Shown here piece after piece: positions 52,667 to 63,134 of a stretch of DNA of 64,000 nucleotides. This DNA comes from Monosporascus cannonballus. Taxonomy: Eukaryota > Ascomycota > Sordariomycetes > Xylariales. The notes under the pieces are model-generated. The model saw nothing but the letters and a program-made list of their open reading frames with translations, did no database searches and had not been told where the DNA came from. The number at the start of each line of letters is the position of its first letter. Positions within the stretch are counted from its first letter, which is position 1. The position numbers were made by a program, and so were the translations under genes. The stretch covers positions 1 to 64,000 of the forward strand of contig QJNS01000169.1 of NCBI GenBank assembly GCA_004154925.1. Direction: 5' to 3'.

Positions 52667-52760
52667 CATAACGGTTATGCATCATACAGAATGAGGCAAC
52701 ATACCCAGAGGCAGAGACGTTCTACCCTTTCAGATTCTCCGATGAGCGGAAGAACATCCT
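52667..52760 (+). pseudogene. Cytochrome P450, upstream fragment (PERF-region exon)
   Basis: From 52690 the frame reads NEATYPEAETFYPFRFSDER then KNIL, the segment of fungal P450s between the K-helix and the haem loop (pattern D/NEATYP-x-A-x-x-F-x-PFRFS). It ends at the TSD ATCCT, where element I is inserted. Just upstream, VMHHTE is readable in a frame displaced by one base, so an indel near 52693 is likely. The preceding P450 sequence is replaced by the transposon-like DNA ending at 52666. Haem monooxygenases of this class are membrane-bound and often act in secondary metabolism; the substrate cannot be inferred. Confidence 0.8.
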
Positions 52761-53178
52761 TGTTATGACCTAACGGTCTTGGCCCTTCACGGACTGTCGG
52801 GCTCTCAGGGAAAGCCAGCCCCGACCTACGCCAAGAGGTCAAGTAACCGGCTCAATGGGCTTAAACGCTATTATTGGATTAAGGACGTTAAGCCAGTCGA
52901 ACCGCAAAAGGCTTAAAAGAGCTTAAAGGGACGTAATTAACTAAATACCCTTAAGCTAATTTAAAATAACTTAAACCAAAATAAAAATATATGGGCTTAT
53001 TATATTTATAATTTAAATAATATTAGTTTATAATAATAAATCGCGACTTAAAATATTTTTGGAATTACGAAACGTAATAATATTATTATATTTATTACTT
53101 AAATTCTTATTATATTCTTATTAATATAAATCCGTACAATTAAAATTTAATAATTAATTAAACCGTTTAACCGTTATA
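52761..53178 (+). repeat. 5' LTR of element I
   Basis: It is 418 bp, TGTTATGACC...CCGTTATA. The first ~170 bp are almost unmutated; from about 52930 inward it is heavily AT-shifted, the mirror image of the 3' LTR. Confidence 0.92.
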
Positions 53179-56100
53179 TGTTATAAATCTTTATTTAATA
53201 ATACCGTTAAACTTTAAGTAATATCGATTAATATTATATTTATCAGTACGTAACCCGAATAGCTTATTTATTAAATCCCCGATTACCCGGATATTAAAAT
53301 AAAATCCGAAAAAAAAGAAAAAGCCTCGTTTTATTCGCAAAAGGATTTTTTAGTGCCCGGACGTTATAAACAAACGCATTATTTAGTTCGAAAAAAATAA
53401 TAACGGCCTTACGACGTCCTTTTAAGCAGCCTATAAAAAGCTTAAGAAAAAAAAGTTCTCGAAATCGGGAAACCCTTTTAAATAAGCTAAGTTATTTAAT
53501 TAAATTTTACTAAAAACCCAGGAAAGGTTTTTAAGCTTTTTAAACTAAAACTTTTGGACGGAACCTTAATTAAATTATAATTATTTTTAACTTAATACCG
53601 AATATATTTCGAATATTTTCCCATTTAGCTTATTACGCCCATTATATAAATAAAATTCGTAATTAAACGGCTTATCGGAAATACGGTTATTTAATTCGAA
53701 CCCGTTATAAAAATATCTTATTATATTAATTAAAAAACAAAACCTAGAAATAATACGAACTTATAGCAATTACGAATAATTTAAATAAGTATTAATAAAA
53801 GTTTTCGAAATAATAAACGAAAATTTAAAAACCGAAATATAAATCCAGTAAGTTATAACAAAGAAATTTGCATCTAATTACGGCAGTACGTTAGTTTAAT
53901 TAGTAATTAAGTTAAACTAAAAATAAAAAATATTAATGGCTAAATTTTTCGACGGTCTAAAAAAAGTACAAAAAAGATTTTTTAAGTGTAATCGGCCTAA
54001 TTATTTATCGGATTATATTATTATAGTTATTAAAATTAATGATCGATAATACGTATAACGTAATAAAGGTACTAAAAGCAAAAACGATAACAAATCCCGA
54101 TATACGGCTAATATCAACGCTTTTCGACGTAATAACACTTTTTACGGTATAAAACCAGGAATTATAAAACTAAAAGTTATTTATAAGAAAAATTAAGGCC
54201 AGATTAAATATTACAATTGTAATAAAATGGAATATAAGGCAGCATAATATAAAACATCTATAAAACCCCGTTAAGATAATTAAAAACCTGTACTTAAGGA
54301 ATAATTTAAAGAAAACCAAAAAAACGAAGGCAAATCTATTAACATAATTTAATGTAAGTATATACCGGGTCCCCTATAACGAAAAACATAATAAGGGTTA
54401 TTACGGCAAAAAATTCGACGAAAAATACAAAAAGCCAGAAAACTAATTTAACAAATATCGCAAGTATAATAAGAAATATTATAAGGATAATTACGCGAAT
54501 ACCAGGATTAGATAAAGGAAATCTGTTCCGGAACTTCCGATCGATATAGCAAAATGTACGCCATATATTGTCGACGACGAAAATATCCCGATTACGAAAA
54601 ATAAAAATAATATATTTACTTACGAATTACCCGTATATATTACGAAGAATTCCATTTTTCAAACCGTATCGGAAGTAACAAAAACGATAAATAATAATAT
54701 TAACATATTCGAATTATAGCTCCAAAAGATATTTAATAATTGGCCAAAGCAAAAAGTTAATCCGATAAAAAGCAATACCGGTAAAAAAGCTTTTTTTATT
54801 ATTTTTAATAATATAATTATTAAACGAAAACAGAATTAATTTAGCGTACGCTAAAGATATACTGCCAGAAAGTTATTACGGATCCTTATTTTCAATTGGT
54901 ATTTATTATAGACCTTTACGAAAAAAGGTTATCACAAAGAAAATACGTTAATGTATAAGTAAATTTTAAAACGATAATTAAAATAATACATAATAGGATA
55001 TAGTTGCAAACATAAGAAAATAATTTATTTATTTAAAAAATGAATTAGAGCAAAATTAAAAACAATTAATATAACTCAAAAAACAGTACGCCGGCAATAA
55101 CGATAAATATAGCAGCTTAACGCGTTAAATGCAAAAACGTAAATAAAGTTCGACAAATTCGAAAAAGAATTAAAAGAAAAAGGTTATCTATAAAAAAACC
55201 GCAAAATAACGAAAATCGAAAAAAATAAAAGAAAAATTCTAAAAAGAGCTTTAAACGGAATAATAAAAAACGTTAATAACTTTATTACTTTAAATATACG
55301 AATTAAAACGCATTAACATGCCGTAATAATGAATTACGGAGCTTTGGGCGGAAATTATATTATACCAGATATAATTAATAAGTTTCGATTGTTATAAAAA
55401 TATAAGTTAAAGCCTTATATAACGATAAATGCCGAAAGTTAGGAATTCGTTTACGATAACTGCAAAATTATATGCAAAATTAATTATTTCGAGATTTTTG
55501 TTTAAGAATAATATTAGATAATTAATTTTGATATCGTTTTACTTAAAAATTACGATATAATTTTAAAATTACCATAAATACGTTAGTACAAAGTCTTAAT
55601 TAATAAAAAGATTAGTTAAGTAAAGTTCGTTTTATACTTTATTAATAAATTAAAAAAATAAGGTTTTAATATTCGATCGATAATGGCGATAAATGCAGGT
55701 ATAAGGATATAACAGAAATTTTACTACTTATAAAGATAAGATATAAGAAAAAATGGATATTAAAGAAAAATATAATAAATCGTTATTATTATTAAAGCGA
55801 AATTAAAGTAATTAAATAACGATTTAAAAAAACAATATTAATAATTCTAAAAATTAAGAATTCTAATTAATATACCAGTATAATACCATAAATATATATA
55901 GCTTTTTAGGAAACGTTTTGATACGAAATTACTAAAACATAACGAATAAAATTATGAAATAATTTTTAAAAAAGGATTTTTGATAAAATTTTACATTATT
56001 TACAATTTTAACAGAAATGAATTACGTATTTTTAAAAAAAAAATACCTGGCAAATCGGTTATAGAAAACATGGATTTAACTTTCGAAGTTATTAATAAAA

Positions 56101-59100
56101 TATTTTATATTTTTCGTACCGAAAAAGAACGGAAAATTACGACTTATAGCTAATTATCGATAACTAAACGATATCATTATTAAAAATCGAATATTATTAC
56201 CTTAAATTACGGAAATAAAAAACCAACTTGTTAAAACCAAATAATTTATAATATTGGATTTTAAAAAATGGATATAATTTTATCAATATTAAACAAAATA
56301 CGAATAAAAAATAATCTTTAAAACGAAATATAAATTATTTAAGTATTTGATTATATTAATAAGATTTACGAACGGATTAATAATTTTTCAACGGATAATA
56401 AATTATATATTACGAAAATATCTCGATATTTTCGTTATATGCTATTTCGATGATATTTTTATTTTCTTTAAGGCAGAAAATATACACGCAAAATACGTTT
56501 ATAAAATTCTTTAAATTTAAAAAGACGTAAAGTTATTTATTAACGTAAAAGAATGTTAATTGCATAAATAAAAAGTAAAATATTTGGAATATATTATTAC
56601 TTTAAAATATATTAAAATAAACCTTAAGAAAATTGCTGTAATTATAAAATAAAAAACACTAATACGGTTAAAAAATATAGATGTTTTTTAAATTTACTAA
56701 TTATTATAGGGAATCTATTCGAAATTTTAGTAAAATAATTATATCCTTAATAAACCTTACGAAAAAAAGCATTTAAATGGACGCCGAATACGGAAAAAGT
56801 ATTTTAGGATATTAAAGATATAGTTATTAGCAAGTTAATATTAATTATGTACGATTTAAACCGCCTTAGTAAATTAAAAACCGATATTTCGGATTACGTA
56901 TTAAACATAATAATCGGATAACGAAATAATTAAAATAAATTGTATTTTATTATATTTTTTATATAAGTTAAAAGGAACGAAGTTTAATTACGGTATTTTA
57001 AATAAGGAATATATGGCCATTATTATTGCATTTCGAAAATTTAAGTATTTTTAAAAAGAAATTCGTATTAAGTTAAGGTTGATACGGATTATCAAAATTT
57101 TATCCGATTTATTATAATTAGAGAATTTATCGGACGATAACTTTATTATGCAAAAGAATTGGTAAATTTTAATTTCGTTATTATCTATAGAAAAGGCTTA
57201 GAAAACGGTAAAGCAAATATTTTAAGTAAGCGATTAAATTTCGAAAAAAACATTAATTAAAATTAATTATATAATGTTTAATGTTATTTTAAAAGGATAT
57301 TTACGCCCGTAATAAATTACGACAATTCGGGTAGTACCTTACGACATGTATCAAAAGATCTAATAATATAACGATAGTTTTCTAACAAACGAAAAAAACG
57401 GATAAAATAAAAATTCCAAAACAATACCAGAAATCTCTAATACGAAAAATATATAAATATTAATTATACGAATATCCAGAAATTTACAAAATCTTAAAAC
57501 GGTTTTAACGTATATATTCCTTTCTTAAACTAAAATTAACGGTAAAAAAAATTATATAACAATATAATATTTACGTTATAGTTAAGATTTAACGATATAA
57601 GTTATATGGAAAATTACAGCTATTATTAATCGTAAAATAACTATAGTATTTAGCTATATTTAACTTTATTATTAAACTTTTCATATGAAAAAATTTAGTT
57701 ATAAAAATATATTATAATAGCATTTTCGTAATCGTCGACCGATTTACGAAATTTTTCTATTTTTTACCATATTATAAGAAAACAAACGCCGAATAAATAG
57801 CATCCCTTTTTTTAAACACATTTTTAATATATACGTATTTTTATAAAAAATTATTTTAAATAAAAAAATAATATTCGCATTTAAATTTTGGCAAAGTTTT
57901 ATAGCCAAAATCGGCCTAAATTATAAATTATTTTACGTATTTAAGCCTTAAACAAATAAAAAAAGAAAACGGATAAATTAAATTTTAGAAATTCATTTAA
58001 AATATGATATTAATTACTTATAAAATAATTAGGTTAAACATTATTAATTACGCAATGAACTTATAATATTAATTATTATTAAAATATTAAAATTATATTA
58101 TTTAATATAAATTTGGGTTTCATTTTAGAAATTTACGAAAAAGTACGTAATAATAACTTAATTAACGTCAAAATAATTATAATAGTTATACTAGGAGATA
58201 AAAAGAGAACTGAAATTCGTACGAAATCAGATAAATAAATATTACAATCAAAAAAATTAAAAAAATTAATTTTCGAAAAAAAGAAAATAGATTTCCTCGT
58301 TACAAAAAAATATTTAAATAAAACGACCTAACAAAAAATTCGATTTCAAATTTATCGGTCCATACAAAATTATCAAAAAAATCTTAAAAAACAATTATTG
58401 ATTAGAATTTTTATCAAAAATTAAACATTATTTAATTTTTTTTTCTTACTTAAATTAGCAGTAGATATAATCAAAATATATACGGCATAGGACGATATGG
58501 AAGTAAAAAACGAACAAGTATATAAAATAAAGAAGATTTTCGATGTGCGGAAATAAAACGGATTTACTTAATATCTGATTAAATAGAAAAAATATCCGAA
58601 CTCCGAAAACACCTAGGAACCTGCCAAAAATCTTATTAGCGCCTAACGCTTATTAAAAAATTGGTATTAACAACGATAAGTGCGTTTTAATTAATAACCA
58701 ACCAATTAATAATCGGGATATCGGGCTAGTCGGCCGCGGCCTACGTTAACGTAACAGCCGTAACGGCGGCCTCCAACTGCTCCTGTTCCTTTTTTAGACG
58801 TTCAAACTTTTCCATAGCTTTCGTACCCTAAATACCCTGCCGAAATATCTTAATACTACGGTTACGGAAAAAAAATTTTATTTCCGTAAATAATTTAAAT
58901 AACCAAATAATTTATTTAAATGTTATTAAGTTTTCAGCAATTTTTCTTTAATAATACGTTCTTCTAGTTCTAGGCGGTTTTTTTATAACAAGTTTATTAT
59001 ATTTAAATTCGGAAAGATTAAAAAGGTCATAAGAATTTCCGTATTTAATATTGCGTACGCATTTTCCCGAATTGTAATAAATTTTGCAAATCTTATTTTT

Positions 59101-59315
59101 AAATTTACATTGCGAATAGGAAAACTTTAACGATATTATGAAATCAAAACGATCAATACGTTTTAAAAGAACTAAAACGTTAATACGTTTACGAAAATAA
59201 TATTTTTCGATACGACCCGATATAATAAGTATAAAGAAAAGAAAATTACTTACCAAAAATCGACAAACGAATAATTTGATCTTTAAGGATAAAAATTCTG
59301 AAAAGGAGAAAATCG
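53179..59315 (+). pseudogene. Element I gag-pol remnant
   Basis: The gag region runs to about 54500, with a zinc-knuckle relic near 54460-54505 (YRKYNKKYYKDNY). The post-knuckle block begins near 54535 (SIDIAKCTPYIVDDENIP). The protease relic NYGALGGNYI is near 55327. Reverse transcriptase has an intact YFDD box at 56443-56454. The integrase core is near 57650-57780 (VIVDRFTKFFYF) and the integrase C-terminal region near 58330-58500. A GC-richer non-coding patch is at 58725-58850. A polypurine tract (AAAAGGAGAAAA) lies at 59301-59312, just before the 3' LTR. Numerous stops rule out any function. Confidence 0.87.
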
Positions 59316-59733
59316 TATTATAACTTAACGGTTTTAGCTTTTTACGAACGGTTGGGCTTTTAGGGAAAGCCAGCCCCGACTTATACCAAAAGGTTACGTA
59401 ACCGGCTTAATAAGTTCAAACGCTATTATTAACTTAAGGATCTTAAGCCAATCGAGCCGCGAAAGGCTTAAAAGGGCTTAAAGGGACTTAACTAACTAAA
59501 TACCCTTAAGCCAGTCCAAGGCAATTTAAGCCAGAATAAAGATATATACGCTTATTATTTCCATAATTTAGATAATACCAGTTTGTAATAGCAATTCGTT
59601 ACCCAAGGCACCCTTAGAATTACTAGATGTGATACGATTATTGTATCTATTGCTCAGATTCCCACGATACTCCTGCCAACATAAACCCGTACGACTAAGG
59701 TTTAATAGTTGGTTAAACCGCCTAGCCGTCACA
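59316..59733 (+). repeat. 3' LTR of element I
   Basis: It is 418 bp, starting TATTATAAC (from TGTTATAAC) and ending GCCGTCACA. The inner part is moderately AT-shifted; from about 59600 outward it is essentially unmutated. Confidence 0.92.
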
Positions 59734-60005
59734 ATTCTCGAGTCGAAGGGTAGCGACGGCCATGTGGGCGGCGCGCGCAACGCCTTTCCAACGGCGGATC
59801 CCGATTTCTTGGTCTTCGGCCACGGGAGACACGTCTGCCCGGTAGATTCTTTGCCGCCGCGGAGCTGAAGCTGATTCTAGCTCATGCTCTGTTGAGGTAC
59901 GATTTTGAAATGCTTCCGGAAAAGCCCGAGGGTTCATGGTTTGGGGTAACCAAGATCCCTCCGCTGAAAGCTACTATCAAGGTAAGAAGACGGAAAGAGA
60001 TATAG
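59734..60005 (+). pseudogene. Cytochrome P450, C-terminal fragment with haem-binding loop
   Basis: The frame entering from the TSD reads ILESKGSDGHVGGARNAF and then PDFLVFGHGRHVCP, the conserved haem-ligand loop with its cysteine. After TGC-CC (59836-59840) the frame shifts by one missing base. It resumes as GRFFAAAELKLILAHALLRY and continues to a stop at 60003-60005 (…KATIKVRRRKEI). Together with 52667-52760 this is the C-terminal quarter of a fungal P450. The gene is doubly inactivated: element I interrupts it before the haem loop and a -1 frameshift lies inside the loop. Base composition is normal, so RIP spread little into it. Confidence 0.9.
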
Positions 60006-60938
60006 AACAAGGGCTATATATGCATATCCTTACTGTTAATAAAGTAAAAGCTAGCCCAGTTACGCTACATATAGTCATGGTGTCCTGACTCTTAGTATGT
60101 GATGGTTACGAGCCCGGGAGGGAGAGCTCAGCTTAGTTCCTAGTAGGGTTTGCGGTGGGTGCCCACGCACTTCCTACCACCGTAGGTGGGTATTGTCATC
60201 GTACCACTGCACCAAAAAAAAAGGTTAAGTGCAAGTTCTTATGCCCTCGTTTTAATGTAGTGAGCCTGCGAACGGAGTGGACGAGGATTATTGCGTCGAA
60301 AGTCCTGTTCCCTAGTGCAAACCCTAGGGCAAGCGGCACCATGTACAATTTATCGCGAAATCCAAGGCGTTGCCTGGGCTTCGTATGAAATAATTACACA
60401 CGATACGGGACTACGCAAGGAGCGGTTTGAATGGGGAGGGGAGACGCCGGAATCTTTCAGGACGTGCCAAACTGGCCGGTAAATGTGAAACTTACATGCA
60501 GGGTTGCGAACCTTCGCAAGCATCTCAATGACCGGACTAACGGTGAACCGAGGGGTTAGATGCGCGCCCGAGGAACCCCGTCAAAATTGACTGTAATCTG
60601 CTTCGGGAGCCACTACATAGTCCAGACACTGATGCTTACCATGATCCCCTTTAGGAATAGCTTGTCGAGAACGAACCGGGATGGGGAAAGCCCATGCTTA
60701 TCTTACCTAACGAGGTCAGAAAACCAAAACCAACGCGCCACGCTTTTCAAAGTCAGATGCCTGCGTACTACGAAGTATATCCAGATCGAGACCCAACAGA
60801 CGAAAGCGAAGGAAAGTGGAACGAGAATTCAACCGTTTCACGTTGATAGGCGACGAGGACAAGTTCTTACACAGGAAGGTATCGGAAACCGGTACGCAGA
60901 GCATATTTCCGCCGGCTTGTGCAGTCGTTCCTTGACTT
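60006..60938. other. GC-balanced intergenic DNA
   Basis: No gene is called between the P450 stop and the stop of the PNPOx-like gene. Open stretches on both strands (for example 60560-60997) have no recognisable domain or start context. A short possible transposon (60144-60326) lies here. Confidence 0.5.
60144..60326. repeat. Possible 183-bp MITE with TAGGGTTTGC ends
   Basis: It has a perfect 10-bp inverted terminal pair, TAGGGTTTGC at 60144-60153 and GCAAACCCTA at 60317-60326. The left end is followed by GGTGGGTGCCCACGCAC, like the hAT-type end at 52666. The 8-bp flanks (GTTCCTAG and GGGCAAGC) do not match, so the assignment is tentative. Confidence 0.35.
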
Positions 60939-62036
60939 TTACTCAGGAGCAGTTCGCAAGTCTAGGGGCCCCTTTGGAACACGTAGACCTCCAGTGAGCT
61001 CAGATCCGTAAATCGCAAAGAGAACGCCCAACACGAAACTTAGGATAGCGACCAATACTATTCGTCCTTCCATAATCAACGACGCTGGCGAGTTCCTGTA
61101 TCCTTTGGGTGCCAATGGGCCGACCATTTTCTTAATCGGTTCAATCTTCTCCGTCTGGGCCGTGGCAAGGCCACGCTTCATGCCAGGGAGGTGATCGACA
61201 CTCCACGCATTCTTGTAAGCCCAATATCTGCATAACATCAGCTATCTAGCAGTCCAGCGAGTAAATGACAAGCCACAACACGTACCTGTCAATACTCTCT
61301 TTTTCGTTGCCAGCCTTGAACTTTTCCTCTTTCTTCGCAAAGAAGTCATTAAGAACCTGACGGTGCTCCTTGAAATCAAAGCACGGGACTGAAAACCCGC
61401 AAGAACTGCCGGCCTGATGTATGTCGACAATAATTATCGACCTAGTTCCTGGGATGGTGTTGACGCAGTGCTTAGCTACGAACTCTTCGAATTCCGGTGT
61501 CCCGTTTTCGAGCACCCGGCCTAGACCATATCGTCAGTGTCGTGAAACCTGCTACAGAGCCCGCAGGCGACGCAAACCTTTGCCCCATAGACGAACGATC
61601 CTGGGCGGGCCGTCAAAGGCATTGAACATGACTGTAATCCTTCCATTTCTGGGTTCGTGTAGATGACTGATTGTCTCATTGCCGGAGCCACTCAAATCCA
61701 TGTACCAAAATGTTCTCTCATTGACCAGCCCAAAGTACTGCCCGCCTTTTGGCGATACATTGACATCTAGAGTCTCCCCAAGTTAGTAATTGCTTCTTCC
61801 ACGTAAGGTAGGTGTCTTCAGCTGTAATATGGAAGGCGGTGACACTCCGCGAAAGCGGCCGGTGTTTGGCCGCTCGGGATTCCCCACAGCCGAATCAGAG
61901 ACTGGGGACTTGGCCTCCCGCCGGGAAGCTACTCACGCCCGTCGCTTGAAAGAGGGGCCGTGGCAACCCAGAAGACTTGTTGGCTCAGGATCCAATCCTG
62001 GATGCTCTTAGGCATCACTTCGTAGTATACACCCAT
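60939..62036 (-). CDS. Pyridoxamine-phosphate-oxidase-like protein with C-terminal membrane anchor (4 exons)
   Basis: This is a complete minus-strand gene. Exons are 62036-61937, 61766-61578, 61520-61286 and 61227-60939 (stop TAA at 60939-60941), giving 813 nt and 270 residues. Introns of 170, 57 and 58 nt have GT...AG borders (donors GTGAGT, GTTTGC, GTACGT; acceptors CTAG, CTAG, GCAG), and intron 1 has a TACTAAC branch site. The protein starts MGVYYEVMPKSIQDWI. It has the FMN-binding split-barrel pattern of fungal PNPOx-like proteins: QQVFWVATAPLSSDGHVNVS, then FWYMDLSGSGNETISHLHEP, then GRITVMFNAFDGPPRIVRLW. A hydrophobic segment at residues ~231-249 (IVLVAILSFVLGVLFAIYG) predicts a membrane anchor. 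It probably binds flavin; the substrate is unknown and it is not the canonical PNP oxidase. The start codon fits the family's MGxYYExMPKS beginning. Confidence 0.9.
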
Positions 62037-63134
62037 TTTGACGTGGTGATGCTTGCTCTAAATCGGAATTTCTCCTCTTTTGCGGCTGGCTTTTGTAATC
62101 GGCGCCCAATGCGTCACATGGAGTGTCGCGTCCCGACTTCGGCCGCCCCGAGCTCCGCAACGGGTTATACCCGAGTGAGCGTGGCATTCACGTGACACCT
62201 TCACTCAGTTATTGAGATGAACTTCAAACTGCAACGCCGCTGCTAACGCATTGGCGAACAAGACGAAGTTAGGCACTATTTCATACGATCACCCTCTCTT
62301 TCTCAGGGCTACCCTTAAATCAGACAAGAGTTTAATCAACGCGAACGAACAAAGGCGCGGATGTTAGGGGCGTAGTATTCATTGCGCTGAGATATCTGTC
62401 GCCGCAGCCGCTACGCCGACTGAATCTTGAGACATTAGACGGACGGAAGTCATGGACGGGGTCACAAATCTTAATTAATAGCTATTACTCCGTATGTAGT
62501 ATAAATTCACTTAACGCGTGGCGGCGGGGTCAACCGGAGGTTATGATAAAGTCCGGTTAGCGGTGTATTTAACGGGAGCCGTATCCATAGATTAAGGAGA
62601 AAGGCTAGGGTTTAGACTTTTGTCGCTATATGGGCGATATTGCCCTATCGCACTGGCTTCCTGACAACGCCTACAGCATATCCCTATGGATCTCCGATTA
62701 TTGTAATCGTGGAACCTCACGAAGTGGTAGCTAACGCCTGGGTGTATCATTCAATGCGTACGACTCGACTCGGTTCTAGGAGCTCCAAGCATAAAGCCTA
62801 ATCGTAGTCGGTGGACAATATATTCACCGAACGACTACGAGAATTGACTAAGTTGTATGTATCTTCCATTAGTATTATATATGGGACTCATGAAAGTTTG
62901 ATTGTTCGGTTCTCCGTGTGGTATCCTGCCAAAACGCTCTCGGTACCCGATACCACTATCAGTACACCCCAATATTGTACAACATTTGATCTTCAGGAGG
63001 ATCTCTCATCCCCCGGATTAGGAATTATCCATAATCCATCCCATATGCTCCCATCATCAAACACAAGGACGCAATTGGTGCGGCCCAAGGTATGAGCCTC
63101 GTTTCGGGAAAATCGTTTCTCGATTCCTCTGATA
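62037..63134. other. Intergenic region, with the PNPOx-like gene's promoter on its left
   Basis: It should contain the promoter of the minus-strand gene ending at 62036 and the AUR1 3' UTR near 63134. A CACGTG E-box lies at about 62190. I see no convincing gene; the 94-codon open stretch at 62811-63095 lacks domain features. Confidence 0.55.

Larger units (their letters stand above)
52761..59733 (+). mobile_element. Element I: complete Gypsy LTR retrotransposon inside a P450 gene
   Basis: It is 6973 bp with two 418-bp LTRs (52761-53178 and 59316-59733). Flanking 5-bp sequences are ATCCT (52756-52760) and ATTCT (59734-59738), a TSD with one C-to-T difference. Removing the element and one TSD copy restores an open P450 reading frame across the junction (…ERKNIL|ESKGSDG…). 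It has the same orientation as the P450 gene. Confidence 0.93.

Noticed and set aside
58948..59256. 102-codon minus-strand frame in element I
   Set aside because: It lies in the 3' non-coding interior antisense to the element, and the corresponding part of A (about 34960-35206) gave no recognisable coding match.
59629..59868. 79-codon frame starting in the LTR and entering P450 sequence
   Set aside because: The ATG is inside the LTR; only the part from 59734 is P450 and it frameshifts at 59840.
60560..60997. 145-codon plus-strand frame
   Set aside because: It overlaps the 3' end of the PNPOx-like gene on the other strand and has no recognisable domain; more likely chance in GC-balanced DNA.
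62811..63095. 94-codon plus-strand frame between the two genes
   Set aside because: No domain, splice context or codon pattern supporting a gene.
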